From positions 1 through 64,000 of the forward strand of contig OMWB01000005.1 of NCBI GenBank assembly GCA_900314645.1: a stretch of DNA of 64,000 bases. Direction: 5' to 3'. Of the stretch, positions 63,064-64,000 are shown one piece after another. The first letter of the stretch is position 1. Each line of letters starts with the position of its first letter. Source of the DNA: an uncultured Actinomycetes bacterium. GTDB taxonomy: Bacteria; Actinomycetota; Coriobacteriia; Coriobacteriales; Atopobiaceae. Made by a program: the position numbers and the translations under genes. The notes beneath the pieces are model-generated. The model was not told the origin of the DNA, searched no databases, and worked only from the letters and a program-made list of their open reading frames with translations.

Positions 63064-64000
63064 GACAGCTCACCCGCCAGCAAAGCTGAAGCCTCAACGA
63101 TGAGCGGCACGTCCGCGGTGAGCTCGCAACGCATCTCAAGGACCTCATTCACGTGGCTGATCGAGATGCACACGCGAGAAAGCGACATGAGCGATTCCTC
63201 CACCGCTTCCTCGAATGCTGCATAGGCTCGCAGGGCATCGTCTGCCAGAATCCTCCCGACGGGATCAAGGTGCAGCTCCACCCCCACGCCAAGTGAACGC
63301 AAGCACTCGGCGGACTCCCCAAGGGCAAGGGCGAGCTCGCGGGTGTCCACGAGCCCTCCTTCACCAAGCAGTGTGATGTTGGAACAGCGCTTGATGTAGG
63401 CGGCGAACACGGCCGCACGGTGCATCGCAGCAAGAAACTCCTCGTCATCCTCGGGCATCGAGTCAAGCATTGCCTCAAGGGTGGCAAGCTGGTCGGCGGT
63501 GTTTTCGACCACGTGCTCCACGAGCTCTTGTCGCTGGGCGAGTGCCTCGCGACTATGGACCAGCTCGTTTTCTGCGGCGAGCATCGAACGTTCCTGCGCA
63601 AGCGAGTCACCCAGATCCTCAAGGCGTTCCCTGAGGGCATGTACCGTAGAGAGATCACGCACCCAAAAGGCAGTGCCGCCCACCACCCGATGCGCGACAA
63701 GCAGGTCATCTCCCCCTGCAAGCGCCACTGGCTGTTCGAGTGCCTGCTCAACCTGGGCTGCTGTGACGACGGGGGCATCTTTGGCAACGTTTACCAGGTT
63801 ACCGTGGGAGTCGACAAACCCGCCGCGCAAGGACGAAGCCTGCCAGAGGGCACCATACCCCTCATTAACAGGGAAAAAGCCTGCCATCACCATGGCTTCC
63901 ATGAAAGCAACGGTGAGGATGCAGGTAATGTCGGGGAATTCGAAAGCAGTTCTCAGAGCCGGAATGTGGGTTACGGGCCCGAACAAGGGGAGAAGGCACA
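63060..64000 (-). CDS. Sensor-like protein with degenerate ATPase end (5' end beyond window)
   Basis: The frame is open to the right edge, so the N-terminus is missing; 313 residues or so are visible. It starts with the last part of what looks like a multi-helix or GAF-like sensor segment (FPDITCILTVAFMEAMVMAGFFPVNEGYGALW). A coiled coil follows (about LRERLEDLGDSLAQERSMLAAE), then a region with helix ALRAYAAFEEAVEESLMSLSR that resembles the N-box helix of a kinase ATPase domain, but without Asn or any G box. It overlaps the next kinase gene by four bases. It may be a third, non-catalytic partner of the two-component system. Family not recognised further. Confidence 0.65.
   Translation of the reverse strand, partial: CLLPLFGPVTHIPALRTAFEFPDITCILTVAFMEAMVMAGFFPVNEGYGALWQASSLRGGFVDSHGNLVNVAKDAPVVTAAQVEQALEQPVALAGGDDLLVAHRVVGGTAFWVRDLSTVHALRERLEDLGDSLAQERSMLAAENELVHSREALAQRQELVEHVVENTADQLATLEAMLDSMPEDDEEFLAAMHRAAVFAAYIKRCSNITLLGEGGLVDTRELALALGESAECLRSLGVGVELHLDPVGRILADDALRAYAAFEEAVEESLMSLSRVCISISHVNEVLEMRCELTADVPLIVEASALLAGELS

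Overview
The window looks like chromosomal DNA from a GC-rich Actinobacterium of the class Coriobacteriia, most likely the Olsenella/Atopobium group. This is inferred from gene content, not from a database match. It carries a group A [FeFe]-hydrogenase operon of clostridial type, several sugar PTS genes, a class C sortase with a giant Cna_B adhesin, and 25 ribosomal protein genes. I see no rRNA, insertion sequence, prophage or CRISPR array, and only one tRNA gene.

Layout. Positions 1-4330 hold a minus-strand lactose/cellobiose-type PTS cluster (EIIB start, membrane protein, flavodoxin-like protein, EIIC, and a 58-residue EIIB lacking its middle) with a divergent GntR regulator. Positions 4393-10087 (plus) encode an Lhr-like helicase, a small Cys-rich protein, GalE, a polyprenyl diphosphate synthase and a peptidoglycan-binding protein. 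Positions 10188-12298 (minus) hold tRNA-Gln, prs and a GlmU that lacks most of its acetyltransferase domain. A beta-glucoside-type PTS EIIBC and a membrane protein follow on the plus strand. Positions 15064-20931 (minus) encode a LysR regulator, a divergent amidohydrolase-fold protein, two neutral-ceramidase-like proteins and a subtype B tannase-like esterase, which together suggest use of plant phenolic esters.

Positions 21250-29494 (minus) form the hydrogenase operon: NuoE-, NuoF- and HydA-type catalytic subunits surround a sensory-hydrogenase-like protein, two DRTGG proteins, two stand-alone histidine-kinase-type ATPases, a PHP protein and a thioredoxin-like ferredoxin. Such an operon could both make H2 from NADH and ferredoxin and sense redox state. 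Next come pth, a glycosyltransferase, an anchored protein, a His-rich 10TM exporter and truA.

From 34432 to 60829 (minus) runs the S10/spc/alpha ribosomal region in the classical order, with two departures. First, rpsJ (S10) is absent upstream of rplC. Second, between rplX (L24) and rplE (L5) sits a surface-protein locus of about 10.6 kb: a coiled-coil protein, a Cys/His-repeat protein, a 2281-residue LPSTG adhesin and a class C sortase. It is bounded by a terminator on one side and a perfect 28-bp-arm palindrome on the other. The right end (61117 onward) is a two-component system with a third, partial sensor-like gene.
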